Below the pieces are notes generated by a model, which did not search any database, was not told the origin of the DNA, and saw only the letters and a program-made list of their open reading frames with translations. A stretch of 45,979 nt of DNA. Source: Saprospiraceae bacterium. GTDB lineage: Bacteria > Bacteroidota > Bacteroidia > Chitinophagales > Saprospiraceae. A program made the translations under genes and the position numbers. This document shows positions 1-10,100 of the stretch, in pieces; the first letter of the stretch is position 1; each line of letters opens with the position of its first letter. The stretch is taken from positions 1 through 45,979 of the forward strand of contig JAIPBL010000050.1 of the NCBI GenBank assembly GCA_021739645.1, given 5' to 3'.

Positions 1-168
1 GAGATAAAACGCCTGAAAACCGGTCAGGGCAACCTGCCCAAAGGACAAATCAAGCCGCTGCTCCCGCATCCGCAGCAGCCGGAAAACAAGGCAGCCCCTG
101 TCAACAAGAACCACAAGACGGGGCCAAAGAACAAAAAAACCAGTTCGAGTAAGTTTAGCGTAGCGTAA
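1..168 (+). CDS. C-terminal fragment of an unrecognised basic protein (5' truncated by window edge)
   Basis: An open frame runs from the first base to a TAA at 166-168 and gives 55 residues, with no start inside the window. The tail is rich in Lys, Pro, Gln and Asn and ends in a run of Lys and Ser, so it looks like a disordered basic C-terminus. I do not recognise a family. Low-complexity tails like this occur on RNA-binding proteins and on some transposases, but nothing here decides between them. The frame is open up to the edge and its codons look ordinary, which is the only support for it being coding. Confidence 0.45.
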   Translation, partial: EIKRLKTGQGNLPKGQIKPLLPHPQQPENKAAPVNKNHKTGPKNKKTSSSKFSVA

Positions 169-771
169 CTTGCGGTCTGCTCAACGCTCACACCACCCCC
201 TCCAACACCATCAAATCCCCATTTTTCAACCCACCAGCCTTGGCTTTGGGGTAAAAACGCTCCACAAGATTTTGAACCAAAGGATAAGTGGAGAAGCCGC
301 CTTGATTGAGGCTGGGGTACATCAGTTGCCCGGCGCCGCCGGGCCGCCGTGGAACCTCCCCCTCCCCCTCCCCCTGAGCATGCGCCTTGGCCTGGGGGGC
401 ACGGTGCTGCGTTCCAAGCGTGGCAAGAACACGAAGGGCAAGCCGTTCCGCCTGGCCAGGGCCAGGCTGCTCGATGCCGGGCCTGGCAAAGTGCCGGGAA
501 GCCCCTCAGAGGTGCAGAGGCAGCTGGAAAGAATTGTTTTGGATTTTGAGCAGGACCACTTTTTGCCCAAACTGCAAATAAAAGGCAAGGGGCGGCAGGG
601 CAAACTTTGCCCAAAAGAGCGCAGTACAAAGTCCTGAAAAAGGAGAAAAAAACGATAAGAAAAGACAAGAACCCCAAGTAAGCCTTACCTTTTGCCAGTC
701 CCTGTCCTTGATTATCGATTCTTCAGGCTTCGGGGATTGTCAAAAGTCCAGATTAATAGTAGCATGTAATT

Positions 772-805
772 GAAACGGCGGCAGGACTCTACCCCACCGC
801 CGTTT
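772..805. terminator. Hairpin downstream of the OmpA-family gene
   Basis: GAAACGGCGG at 772-781 is perfectly complementary to CCGCCGTTTC at 796-805, with a 14-nt loop. It lies about 35 bp beyond the stop codon of the minus-strand OmpA/PD40 gene. No clear U-tract follows in the minus direction, so it may be an mRNA 3'-end hairpin rather than a classic intrinsic terminator. Confidence 0.45.
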
Positions 806-813
806 CCAGTCTC

Positions 814-840
814 TGACTGCCAACTGTCGAACTGCCAACT
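814..840. repeat. Short dispersed repeat abutting a stop codon
   Basis: The tract is built from the units ACTGCCAACT, GTCGAACTGCC and AACT. Its last base directly touches the stop codon of the minus-strand gene at 841-843. Nearly the same sequence occurs at 27327-27359, also against the stop codon of a minus-strand gene, and a related version lies inside a coding region at 42427-42462. Confidence 0.7.
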
Positions 841-2889
841 TTACTTCCCTCCACTCGGATTCCCCTCCCCATACTGCACCTTCACCGGCTCGTCAATGCG
901 GGCGACTTTCACTTCGGTGCGACGGTTGAATTGGTGCTCCTCGTCGGAGCATTCCACGCCGTCAGCGCAGCGGTTACGGATTTGGGTTTCGCCGAGGCCC
1001 ATCGCCTTGATGCGGCTTCCACGGATGCCCTTCTGGATGAGGTAGCGCTTGGCAGATTCGGCCCGTTTGAGCGAGAGTTCGAGGTTGTACTGGTCGTTGC
1101 CACGGCTGTCGGTGTGTGCCGTCAGTTCCACTTCCATGCTGGGGTATTGTTTCATCAACTGGGTGAGGGCATCGAGCTCCTCGCCAGCGCCCTTGCGGAT
1201 GATGTACTGGTTGAAATCGTAGTAGATGTTTTCCAATAAAATCACGCTGCCCTTGCGGATGGGCTCTTTGACCACTTCCTCCTCTCCAGCAGCGGGTTGC
1301 AGGTTCAAGGTCAGGTTGAGCGGCTGTGCGCCGACCAAATTCTTGGTGGAAATGTTTTCGGAACTGTTTTCGTAGCCCAGTTTTGAGGCGGTCACGAGGT
1401 AGTCGCTGTTGGCAGGCAGACAGAAATCGAAGCCACCGTTAGCATTGGTGCGCAGCAGTTCTTCCTTGCTGGTTGTCAGGTTTAGGATTCGCACCAAAGC
1501 GTTTGGAATATAAGTATCGTATCCTTTCATGTTCACGAGGCCATCCAGGACGGTGCAGGTGCGGGTCTTTAGCGGCATCCGGATACTGGGTGAGCCAGCG
1601 ACATCTTCGGTGGCATACTGTAGTTCACCATCAGCGTATCCGTCTTTGGTGACGAGGATAAAATATTTTTTGCCTTGGCGCATGGTGCTGTTGACCGTGC
1701 CGTTCACGTCAGTGAACATGGACGGGGCGCCAAGGTCACTGGCGTTTTTGCGCACGAGCCTCATGCGGAGTTCTCCATTTTCCGAAGGCAAAAGCTCCAC
1801 GTCGTACAGGTCATTGCCCTCCATGAAGCCGTCTTCGGATTGCTGGAAAACACGAACCCCGGCATTGGGAATGCGCTCGTTGGTGGTGGCGTCGTAGGCG
1901 ATGATGGCAGCGTTGATGGCGGGTGCGTCGTCGTTGAGGATGGGGCCATCGGCCTCGAACATGTAGATGTCATCGGCGCCACTACCGCCGGGGCGGTCAC
2001 TGGCGAAATAGCCACGAGTAGCTTCGTTGTTTAGGATAAACCCAAGGTCGTCGGTGGCGGAGTTGAGCGGGGTGCCGAGGTTGGTCAGTACGCCCCATTC
2101 GCTTCCGCTGATGTCAATGCTGAAAATATCCAGACCGCCTTCGCCGCCCCGCCCATTGGTGGAGAAGAACAGGGTGCCTGTCTCGTGCAGGAAAGGGAAC
2201 ACCTCGTTGCCACCACTGTTGACATCTGGGCCGAGGTTGATGGGTTTTGACCAATCGCCGCTCTTTTTCTCCACAAAATAAAGGTCGTAGCCGCCATAGC
2301 CACCGGGCATGTCGGAGGAGAAAAACAGGCGGTTGCCGTCGGCAGAGAGCGTGGGGTGCTGGCAGGAATAATCGTCGCTGTTGAAGGGAAGGGCTTTGAT
2401 GCCTTCCCAATCGTATTGGCCTCGCCGTGTCTCATAAATCTTCAAAGTGACCCTGCCCTCGCCGTTGGTTTTGGCAATGCCACCTTCGAGGTTGTTGCGG
2501 GTGAAGTACATTAGGTTGTTGTCACGGCTGAAAGAGACAGGGCCTTCGTGTACCTGTGAATTGATGGTGATGGAAAACGAGCGGCCCGACTGCGGCAAGA
2601 ACTGGTTGTCCAATTCAGCATAAAACAGCTTGAAAAATGGCTTGCCGGTGTTGGAGTCTATCGGCCCGTTTTTATGAAACGAGACGTACACAATGCCATT
2701 TTGATAAAACGCTGGCGAAAACTCGTACCGATTGGAGTTGATCACTTTGGCGTTCTGCAAAGCAATGCTTCGCTTGCCCGTACCTTTTTCGTAGAGTTTG
2801 TCCGAGCTTTTGGACTTGGAGCTTTGCTGCTGCGCCGACAAACAAACTGGCAATATCAAAACAGCTAGGCTAAATATCAGATTTTTCAT
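841..2889 (-). CDS. OmpA-family outer-membrane protein with PD40 beta-propeller repeats
   Basis: The 682-residue protein starts with a signal peptide (MKNLIFSLAVLILPVCLSAQ). Residues roughly 110-310 contain PD40/WD40-like blades with the LSADGNRLFFSSDMPGGYGG signature and a second FFSTNGRGGEGGLDIF blade. A carboxypeptidase-regulatory-like Ig domain follows at about 440-530, then a C-terminal OmpA peptidoglycan-binding domain at about 555-665 with the AHTDSRGNDQYN motif. In Bacteroidota this architecture usually accompanies PorP/SprF and large T9SS-secreted surface proteins, and both lie immediately upstream on the same strand. The likely role is anchoring or scaffolding of the surface protein between outer membrane and peptidoglycan. 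A hairpin between this gene and the PorP-like gene suggests the two may be partly uncoupled. The family call is firm; the role is inferred from context. Confidence 0.9.
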   Translation of the reverse strand: MKNLIFSLAVLILPVCLSAQQQSSKSKSSDKLYEKGTGKRSIALQNAKVINSNRYEFSPAFYQNGIVYVSFHKNGPIDSNTGKPFFKLFYAELDNQFLPQSGRSFSITINSQVHEGPVSFSRDNNLMYFTRNNLEGGIAKTNGEGRVTLKIYETRRGQYDWEGIKALPFNSDDYSCQHPTLSADGNRLFFSSDMPGGYGGYDLYFVEKKSGDWSKPINLGPDVNSGGNEVFPFLHETGTLFFSTNGRGGEGGLDIFSIDISGSEWGVLTNLGTPLNSATDDLGFILNNEATRGYFASDRPGGSGADDIYMFEADGPILNDDAPAINAAIIAYDATTNERIPNAGVRVFQQSEDGFMEGNDLYDVELLPSENGELRMRLVRKNASDLGAPSMFTDVNGTVNSTMRQGKKYFILVTKDGYADGELQYATEDVAGSPSIRMPLKTRTCTVLDGLVNMKGYDTYIPNALVRILNLTTSKEELLRTNANGGFDFCLPANSDYLVTASKLGYENSSENISTKNLVGAQPLNLTLNLQPAAGEEEVVKEPIRKGSVILLENIYYDFNQYIIRKGAGEELDALTQLMKQYPSMEVELTAHTDSRGNDQYNLELSLKRAESAKRYLIQKGIRGSRIKAMGLGETQIRNRCADGVECSDEEHQFNRRTEVKVARIDEPVKVQYGEGNPSGGK

Positions 2890-2931
2890 GGACGAACCGA
2901 TGGTTGAATGTATGATGGAAGGGGGGCTTTG

Positions 2932-2968
2932 GATTTCAGGTTTCAGGTTTCAACGTTCAAGTTTCAGC
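2932..2968. repeat. Short-period repeat (GTTTCAG-type units) upstream of the OmpA gene
   Basis: The tract has direct copies of TTTCAGG and related TTTCAAC/GTTTCAG units. The reverse-complement unit GAAACCT occurs at 24135-24166 next to another gene end. It belongs to the dispersed short-repeat pattern described in the findings. It lies in the leader of the OmpA-family gene, 43 bp upstream of the start. Confidence 0.55.
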
Positions 2969-3023
2969 GATGCCATATTTAACCATGCTGGACTTGTTTT
3001 TAGTATGCAAACTTCGCTAAAGT

Positions 3024-3058
3024 AGAAAGGCTGGCTTCATTGACCAGCCTTTCTACCT
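3024..3058. terminator. Strong hairpin between the PorP-like and OmpA-like genes
   Basis: GTAGAAAGGCTGG and CCAGCCTTTCTAC form a 13-bp perfect stem around a short loop, only a few bases beyond the PorP-like stop codon. The T-run CTCTTTTTTT lies on the plus-strand side, so an intrinsic terminator would work best on plus-strand transcripts, and only TTTAG follows in the minus direction. It may attenuate or stabilise the 3' end of the porP-like mRNA. Confidence 0.55.
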
Positions 3059-3064
3059 CTTTTT

Positions 3065-4021
3065 TTAAAAAAAGCGAGGGTTGTCGTACTCCTTGCCTCC
3101 ATCGTTCGCCTTGCCGATACAGTACCGGATAGAGGCTTCTATGCTGCCATTGGAGTAGCCCTTGATGTCGGAAAGGGTATAGTCGTAGGAGAAGGTAAAC
3201 ATGAGGCTGGGCGTGAGCTGTGCCCCCACCAACACGTCGATTGACTCGCCGTTGCCGTTCTCCTTGTTGCCACCCAAGCGATAGGTGACGCCAACCACGT
3301 AACGGTTTTGTACCAGCAAGCTAACATTCGCATCGAAATCAACTGGTGCTTTTGAAGCATGTTTCAGCAGCGCCTGTGGCTTCAATGCCAAGTTTTCGTT
3401 CAGCGGAAACGTCACGCCGCCCATGAAGTAAAAATGCTGCACTTCCCTCGAAATGATGATGTCCGAGTCCGTGAAGTCGATATTGTTTTCCAACAAACGT
3501 GGTGCTGACAGGCCGACATAAAACTTGTCGCTGTTGTAGTAAAGTCCTGTTCCGAAGTTGAACAAAAACTTGCTGCTGCTGGCACCGGGAATGCTGCCGT
3601 CTTGTTCTTTTGGCTGCGTGGCGTTGGTCTTCGCAAAATCTTGTTCCATGCTCCGCAAGGAGCCTTGAATGCCCAATCCGAGCATCCCACGTCCCAGTCT
3701 GACCCGGTAAGAATAGGCCAAGTCCGCATTGTACATCGTCGTGATGCCGATGGTGTGGCGGTAAAGGTTGGCCCCGATGCCTACCCGCTGGTTGTTCAAC
3801 GGCATATTGAAGGTGGCGATGGCCATGGAAGGCGCACCGTCCAAGCCGAGCCATTGCTGGCGGTAGATGCAGGTCACGCAGGGCGCATCCTGGCTACCTG
3901 CAAAGCCGGGGTTGTAGCCCAGCTTGTAGTACATGAACTGTGTGTTGTGCGGCTGCTGCTGGGCTTGTAGCATGGCTATTCCCAAAAAGCAGAATATGAT
4001 GGTGGTGATTATATTTTTCAT
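3065..4021 (-). CDS. PorP/SprF-family type IX secretion system membrane protein
   Basis: The 318-residue protein begins with a signal peptide (MKNIITTIIFCFLGIAMLQA) and continues as HNTQFMYYKLGYNPGFAGSQ, the typical opening of the PorP/SprF family of outer-membrane beta barrels. It ends with family-like strands (SYDYTLSDIKGYSNGSIEAS) and an aromatic FF terminus, as expected for an outer-membrane barrel. PorP/SprF proteins assist secretion or surface attachment of T9SS substrates that carry type B sorting domains, and the gene directly upstream encodes such a protein. The frame stays open 19 codons further upstream, but those codons lie in a short-repeat tract (4030-4095) and encode repeat-derived residues, so the start before the signal peptide is preferred. 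Confidence 0.92.
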   Translation of the reverse strand: MKNIITTIIFCFLGIAMLQAQQQPHNTQFMYYKLGYNPGFAGSQDAPCVTCIYRQQWLGLDGAPSMAIATFNMPLNNQRVGIGANLYRHTIGITTMYNADLAYSYRVRLGRGMLGLGIQGSLRSMEQDFAKTNATQPKEQDGSIPGASSSKFLFNFGTGLYYNSDKFYVGLSAPRLLENNIDFTDSDIIISREVQHFYFMGGVTFPLNENLALKPQALLKHASKAPVDFDANVSLLVQNRYVVGVTYRLGGNKENGNGESIDVLVGAQLTPSLMFTFSYDYTLSDIKGYSNGSIEASIRYCIGKANDGGKEYDNPRFF

Positions 4022-4029
4022 GTTGTATT

Positions 4030-4095
4030 GGTGGTTGGTGATTAGTGATTGGTGATTGGTGAACCGGGGAAATCCCAATCACCAATCACCAATCC
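4030..4095. repeat. Inverted short-period repeat between the adhesin and PorP-like genes
   Basis: The left arm (4030-4062) is built of GTGATTG units. The right arm (4073-4095) carries the inverted CAATCAC units three times. The arms can pair across a loop of about 10 bases containing GGGGAAAT. The element fills nearly the whole intergenic space between the adhesin stop (4101) and the PorP-like start (4021), so on the mRNA it would be a strong hairpin between the two genes. Confidence 0.75.
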
Positions 4096-4100
4096 ACTTT

Positions 4101-7100
4101 TTATCGCTGGATGATTAAATAGCCCGACATCGGCTTCTCGCCATTGCCCAAGTCAATGATGTAGAAGTACGTGGACGGCGGGAGGTCTTCGCCATCGAAA
4201 GTGCCTTCCCAATTGTTGTTGTAAGGCTCGGCGTGGTAAACCTCATCGCCCCATTGGTTGAAGATGCTTAACACGTTGTTCGGGTAGGCTCCATCTTCCG
4301 CAAGGCAAGGGATGATGAATGAATCGTTCATCCTGTCCTTGTTTGGCGTGATGATGCTCGGCACCTCGCACTTGGCATCTTTGCCTACGTTGAAGTAAAC
4401 AGTAGCCGTGGCACAGGTGCAACCCTCTTGGCAAACCATGTAGATGGCGCTATCCAAGCCAACGAAGTTGATATCAGGCGTATAAGTCAAAATATGCTTA
4501 GCTACGCCAGTCCCCAATTCGACAGTGCCATGCGCTGGCTGCAACTCGATGCTGATAGTCGAAGCATCAGGGTTGGAAAGGTTGTCGTTGGCGAGAATAT
4601 CGGTGAACCCACTGGTGGCAAATGGAATATTTATTTCATCGTCTCCTGCCAGTGGGATGGTATAGTTCACAAATAAGGTATCCACCGATTGTTGGCCACA
4701 AGCCCCACCGTAAATCGTCCAGATGAGGATGTTCTGGCCAGGTACGAGGTTTTCAACCGAGGTCACAGCGGAGCTTGGTGTGATGATGTTGATAGTGCCA
4801 TTAGGGCTGCTCCAATATCCATTCGATTGGCCGTTGGGCTGAACGATAGCGGGTACCGCCACCAATTGTGTCGAATCACCACAAACAATGATGGCATCAG
4901 CGCCATTTGCAGAGGCAGAAGCCTGCTCATTTGTTACCGTCAACAGCAACATATCAGATGAATTGCCGCAGCCACCGTCAATCGTCCAAGTAAAGACGTA
5001 TGAGTTGCCAGGTGTCAGATTGGTTACCTGGGTAGCTGGGTTGGCTGGGTTAACGATAACTACACCAAGTGCGGCCTGCGAAGCGGGTTGTGTCCAAACA
5101 CCATCGTTCGAAGCAGGCATCGCTGCTGCAAGGTTTGCAGCAGTAGCATAGCAAATCGTGATAGGGTCGCCGGCGTCTGCTTGCTCCAAGAAATCAACAT
5201 AAATGCTCATTTCATCGCTAGAGTAATCCGTGCAGGCACCATTTGACAACGACCACTGGAACACATAATCCTGTCCAGGCACAATACCGGAAACGGTGGT
5301 AGTGGCCTGGTCTGGGTTAGCAATCACCACGCCCGCCGGGTTTCCGTTTACCAATTTCCAATGTCCTGTACCAGCCGTGGGCACAGTAGCCGAGAGGGTG
5401 ATGATGTCGCCCTGACAGCCAACGATGTCCGCACCTGCTATCGCTTGGTTGCCTGGAATGGTATTCAAAGTAACCACCGTTGGCACCGAAGGTGATGAGT
5501 TGCAGCCGTTCAGCGTAGCCACCACGAAGAATTCCTCGGGTCCGTTGCCGTACTGTGTTGGGTTCGGCACCTGGAAGTTGATGGAAGGCGTAGCCGCTCC
5601 GAGCGGCAGGCCATTGGTGTCGTACCAAGTATAGGTTGCACCCGGCGTCGCTGAGTTGGCGGTCACGCTCAACATCACGTTGTCGCTGTCTGCGCAATAA
5701 GGGCCAGCGTTGATAGCCGTTGGCACTGCCGGTTTAACATTTACCGTAACGTTAACAGAAACGATGTCCGACCAACAGCCGCCCACTTTTTTGCGAACGG
5801 TGTAGGTCCCTGCGTGCAATGCCGGGTTAGCGTTGGCAATCACTGGGTTGCAGACGGTAGAACTAAATCCACCAGGGCCTGTCCATTCGTAAATGGCACC
5901 AGTGGTGCAGTTTACGCTGAGTTCGAGTGTTTGGCCTTCGCAAACCGGGCTATTGCTCATTATCTGTACCGCAGGTGCTGGGTTCACCACAAGTGGGTTT
6001 GAACTAGAAGTGCCTGACAGGCAATCGCCCACACTGTAATTTACGGTGTAAGGACCTGCATCGGTTACGGTAAGGTTGCTAAGTGTCAACGATGGGGTAC
6101 TAGTCGTATAGTCACCAGATGGGGTGTGCCAAACATAAGTCACGTTGGGGCCTGGGTAAGGATTGGTAGTGATGGTCACCGCATCCCCTACACAATATGG
6201 ATTAACAATTCCCGCAGGTTGATTGGGTGTGTTAAGTACCTGTGGAATAGCCACATTCAGCGTAGCTGGCAGCGAGCTGCAACCCTGCGCATTGGTTACC
6301 ACCAATGTATAAGTGCCGCTGTTACCGAAGGTTGCATTTGGAATGGTAGCGATGGCGTTCACAGAGGTGTAGCCGTTCGGCCCTGTCCAAAGATATTGGT
6401 ACGTGCCGTTGTTGGCAGGGAAAACCGTGGAAACCAATTCGACATTAACGGGGCCACCTGCGCAAGGCGGTGCATTACTGCTGACACTGGTGATGTTCAC
6501 CCGGTTGATGACACTTACTTCCACAGAGGAGGTGACGGAGCAACCGAACTCATTCGTCACTATCAGGTTGTAAATGCCGCTGTTGTTAGTATTAACGTTG
6601 GTGACGACCGGGTTTTGAATTGCCGTGGTCTGGCCATTCGGGTACACCCAGAAGTAACCCACGTTTTGCGAAGCAGAAGTAGCCGAAAGTTGTACACTTT
6701 GACCCTCACAAACCTGCGTCGGGGTGGCTGATGCAGAAACTGCCTCGGGAGGCAGCACGATATAAACAGTCACTGGAGGCGACACCACAGAAACGCAAGG
6801 ATTTCCAATGGCCTGCACCGTCCATGTCCCTGCATGTTGAACAATGGTGGCACTTGGTATGGTCAGCACGTTGGTGGAGGTGCTGATGGTGGTAAACGTG
6901 GGCGTCGTCCAAAGGAATGACACTGCGCCAGCCACGTTGGTGGAGGTGAGCGTCAGCGTAGCGCCCTGACAAGCTGGCGTGCCTGCGCTTGTTGAGTTGG
7001 AAATGAACGGTTGTGCAGGTTGGCTCACCACCGTCACGGCCACTGTGGCCGGGTTGGATGGGCAACCGTTTTTAGTAGTAACTAACGTGTAAATGCCGCT

Positions 7101-10100
7101 GTTGCAAAGCGTAGCGTTCAAAATCGGCGCTGGGCTGCAACTGAACGACTCGAAACCGCAAGGGCCCGTCCAGTGGCAGGTCGTGCCATTTGCGTTGTTG
7201 ATGGAGTTGAGCAAAATTTGCTCGCCTTCGCAAAGAATGATGCTCGTTGGCGAAGGCATGGCCGTTGGCGAAGCCTCCACCGTCACCGTAATTGGGTCGG
7301 ATGGTGCCGACTGGCAGCCGTTGCGTTCCACCACTACATAAAATGTAAACATGCCCGAAGCGGGTGGTGCCATCGAGAAGTTTGGCACTGTCGTCGTACC
7401 AATCAGCACACCAGGAGCGTTGCCACTGTACCATTTGTAGATGACGATGCTGCCGCAAACAGATGGGGTAGTCAACTGTACATTCTCCGTTGAGCAAATA
7501 GCTGCATCCACTGCTTGAATGGCAGGTTTTTGCAGTGGCAGCAGGTCGCAAGTCACTTGTACGGACTGTACAGCCACACAACCTGTCAGGCCTTGTATTT
7601 CAACGGTATAGAAACCGAGATTGCTCTGGTTTGCATCCAAAATCACGGGGTTTTGCACGAATGCAAATGGTATGCCCTGTGGATTTTTCCAAACATATTG
7701 ATATGGATTGCTACCACCACCAGACGCTGCTGGCGGATTGGCAAACAGCGACAAATTGGCGCTGCCGCAAGTGCTCGAAACTGTTGGGTTCGGGCCGAGC
7801 ACGGTCACATTGACAAAAGTATTGCAAGTAGAAACGTTGCCGGAGGCATCCGTCACCGTCAGCGTCACGGGATTCGGGTTGTTCTGTGCATCGTTGCAAG
7901 TCACGGTGCTTGGCGTCACGGTCATGGAGACGATGGTACAATTGTCGGTGCTGCCAAGGTCGATTTCAGAAACCAAGATTGGTTGTGAAACAATGCCCGA
8001 AGGGTTGATGTCAATGAACGTAGGGCCACAAAGCGCAACGGGTAGTTCCACATCGTTCAGCGTCACATCGAAGGAACAGCTGCCTGGATTGCCCGCCACG
8101 TCGGTAGTGCCGTAAGTAAAGGTGGTCGTGCCTTGGTTGAGCGTGTAGGTTTGGGCTTCCAGAGGTGGCGTCAGCGTTACTTGGCTGATGGTTGTAGCGC
8201 CTGTTGCCGAGAATGTCGGAGCAACGCTCTGGTAGCTGAAGGTAGCGTAAATAAAGCTGCCATCCGTGTCGCCATCGGCAGTGACCGCAGCAGGGTTGCA
8301 AGGATTGATACCCCATCCTGGTCCTGCTGGTGGTATTGGATAGTTAAAGTAGGAGACCGCAGTGATATGGATGTCGCCAGCTGTGGCCCAGTCGTTGAAC
8401 GTGGAGGCAGGGATAGTGAATGTCGCCGTGCTTGGCGTGTTGCAGTCTCCCGGCGTTACGTTCGGTTGGCCATTGGCCGTGGTGCCGAGGAAGTTGCCGG
8501 CGTTGTCGTAAATTTGAAAATAAGCACCCACCGAGTCCACATCACCTTGGATGGTAATGATGAGTTGCACGCCGCCCGGTGTTGCATTGCCCTGCAAGCC
8601 AGTGAAGGTAAACGACTTGTCGTTGGCGACATAATCGTTCAGGTTCGGGTTGTAGTTGAAGCTGATGAGTCGGTCGAGCGAATCCAATGGTTGCGACTGC
8701 ACAGCTGGCGTCGTCACAGCACAGTTGTCAGTGATGTTTGTGAAAAGCGGAATCAAGACATCCTGTGTACACACGCCCGAGTTGAGGTTGATGCTCATAT
8801 TAGGCGGGCAAGCAATAACTGGTGCTTCGTTATCCTCCACCGTTACGTCAAAGCTGCACGTCGTTTCGTTTGCTGCGCAATCGGTGAAAAAGTAGGTAAC
8901 GCTAGTCGTGCCTTGTCCAAATGTCTCGGTCACGGGAGCTATCGGCGACACCAAGTTGCGGGCACCACCATTTAGGCTGTACTCAAATTTGAGGTTGACT
9001 GGATACTCCGTCATGTAGTTCAAGTCGGCAGTCACCGAGCCACCGGGGCAAATGGGGTTGATGGAAAAACGCCCAGGCTGACCTACTGGAATGTTAGGCT
9101 TCACGGTTAATGTCAGTACCCCGTCAAATGCCCAGGCATTGACTTGAGCAATGGTCAGGGTAAACGTGGTCATCGTGTCGGAGCACTGTGTAGGTGTATG
9201 CGCCACTGGGCCGAGCACCGAGCCATCTTCGCCGTAAACCATGAAAAATTCAGTAGGCTCCTCAGCGTCCACATTGTCCAAAGTGATTTTTAGAGTGGCA
9301 CTTGAGGTGGCGATGAACGGCGGGCCTGGTACGCTAAAGTTGAAGACCACGTTGTTCACCGGGGTCTCAACGGGGTCCATGCCGCTAGGGATTGTCAGTA
9401 TTTCCGTCAGGGAAAAACTTTGCGAAGCAACCACATTGCCGCACTCCTCAACGATTTCCGGGAGCGCCAGGGTCAGCAGTGCGTCGCACTGGCCGGGGTC
9501 GGTGCTGGTGAGGGTGTCAGTTGGGCAGTTGGTCAGTACGGGAGCCGTGTTGTCGGCCACGGTGAAGGTCGCCGTGGTCGTGTCACGGTTGCCGCATTTG
9601 TCCTCCACGATGAAGTTTACTGTTCTCGTGCGGTAGATGCCTGGTGTCGGGCTTGCGCAATTTGGCGCAGCCAAACTAGCATTTGTGCTTGTGCCAGCGT
9701 CATAGGCAACCCACGTTAGGTCAGGCGTGTTCGTGCAGTTGTCGGTGGCCAAGGCGCCGCCGTTGTTGCTCACCCATGCGTTGAAAACACTGTCGGCATC
9801 CACTGTATCATCGCAGAAGATGGGCTGGTTTTGCGCCTGTGTACCAACAACCGGGTTAATAATATCGGTTACGGTAATGATTTGGAGGCCCTGAATGTCG
9901 TTACCGCAGGCGTCTTCTATCTTCCACGGGCGTTTTAGCACATAACTATGGTCGCAAGACCCGGTCACGAGCGTATCGGGTAGTTGGGTGAAAAAAGCGA
10001 GGGTATCGCAATTGTCACTGACCATGGTCGGCACCCCGGTGATGTTGATGTTTCCGACGCTGTCGCAATCAACTGTGATGTCGGCAGGAAACACCGCTGT

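Larger units (their letters stand above)
169..840. other. Non-coding or degenerate stretch, no convincing gene
   Basis: Several overlapping frames on both strands are open here, but they are proline/glycine/arginine-rich artefacts of GC-rich sequence, including a (CTCCCC)n-like tract near 350-375. None resembles a known protein. On the minus strand, a short frame ending at a TGA near 187-189 and running back to about 330 has natural-looking codons (see findings) and could be a gene relic. A 10-bp perfect hairpin lies at 772-805, and a short repeat at 814-840 abuts the stop of the next gene. Confidence 0.5.

Noticed and set aside
170-637. Open plus-strand frame of 155 codons
   Set aside because: It is Pro/Leu/Arg-rich in GC-rich, low-complexity DNA, competes with open frames on both strands, and resembles no known family.
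24-677. Open minus-strand frame of 217 codons
   Set aside because: It is Cys/Gly/Ala-rich, contains an encoded (GGC)n-like run, and overlaps the coding tail at 1-168; it looks like an artefact of base composition.
8133-8975. Long plus-strand frame opposite the adhesin gene
   Set aside because: It lies wholly inside the giant adhesin gene, has Arg/Val/Cys-rich composition and no domain.
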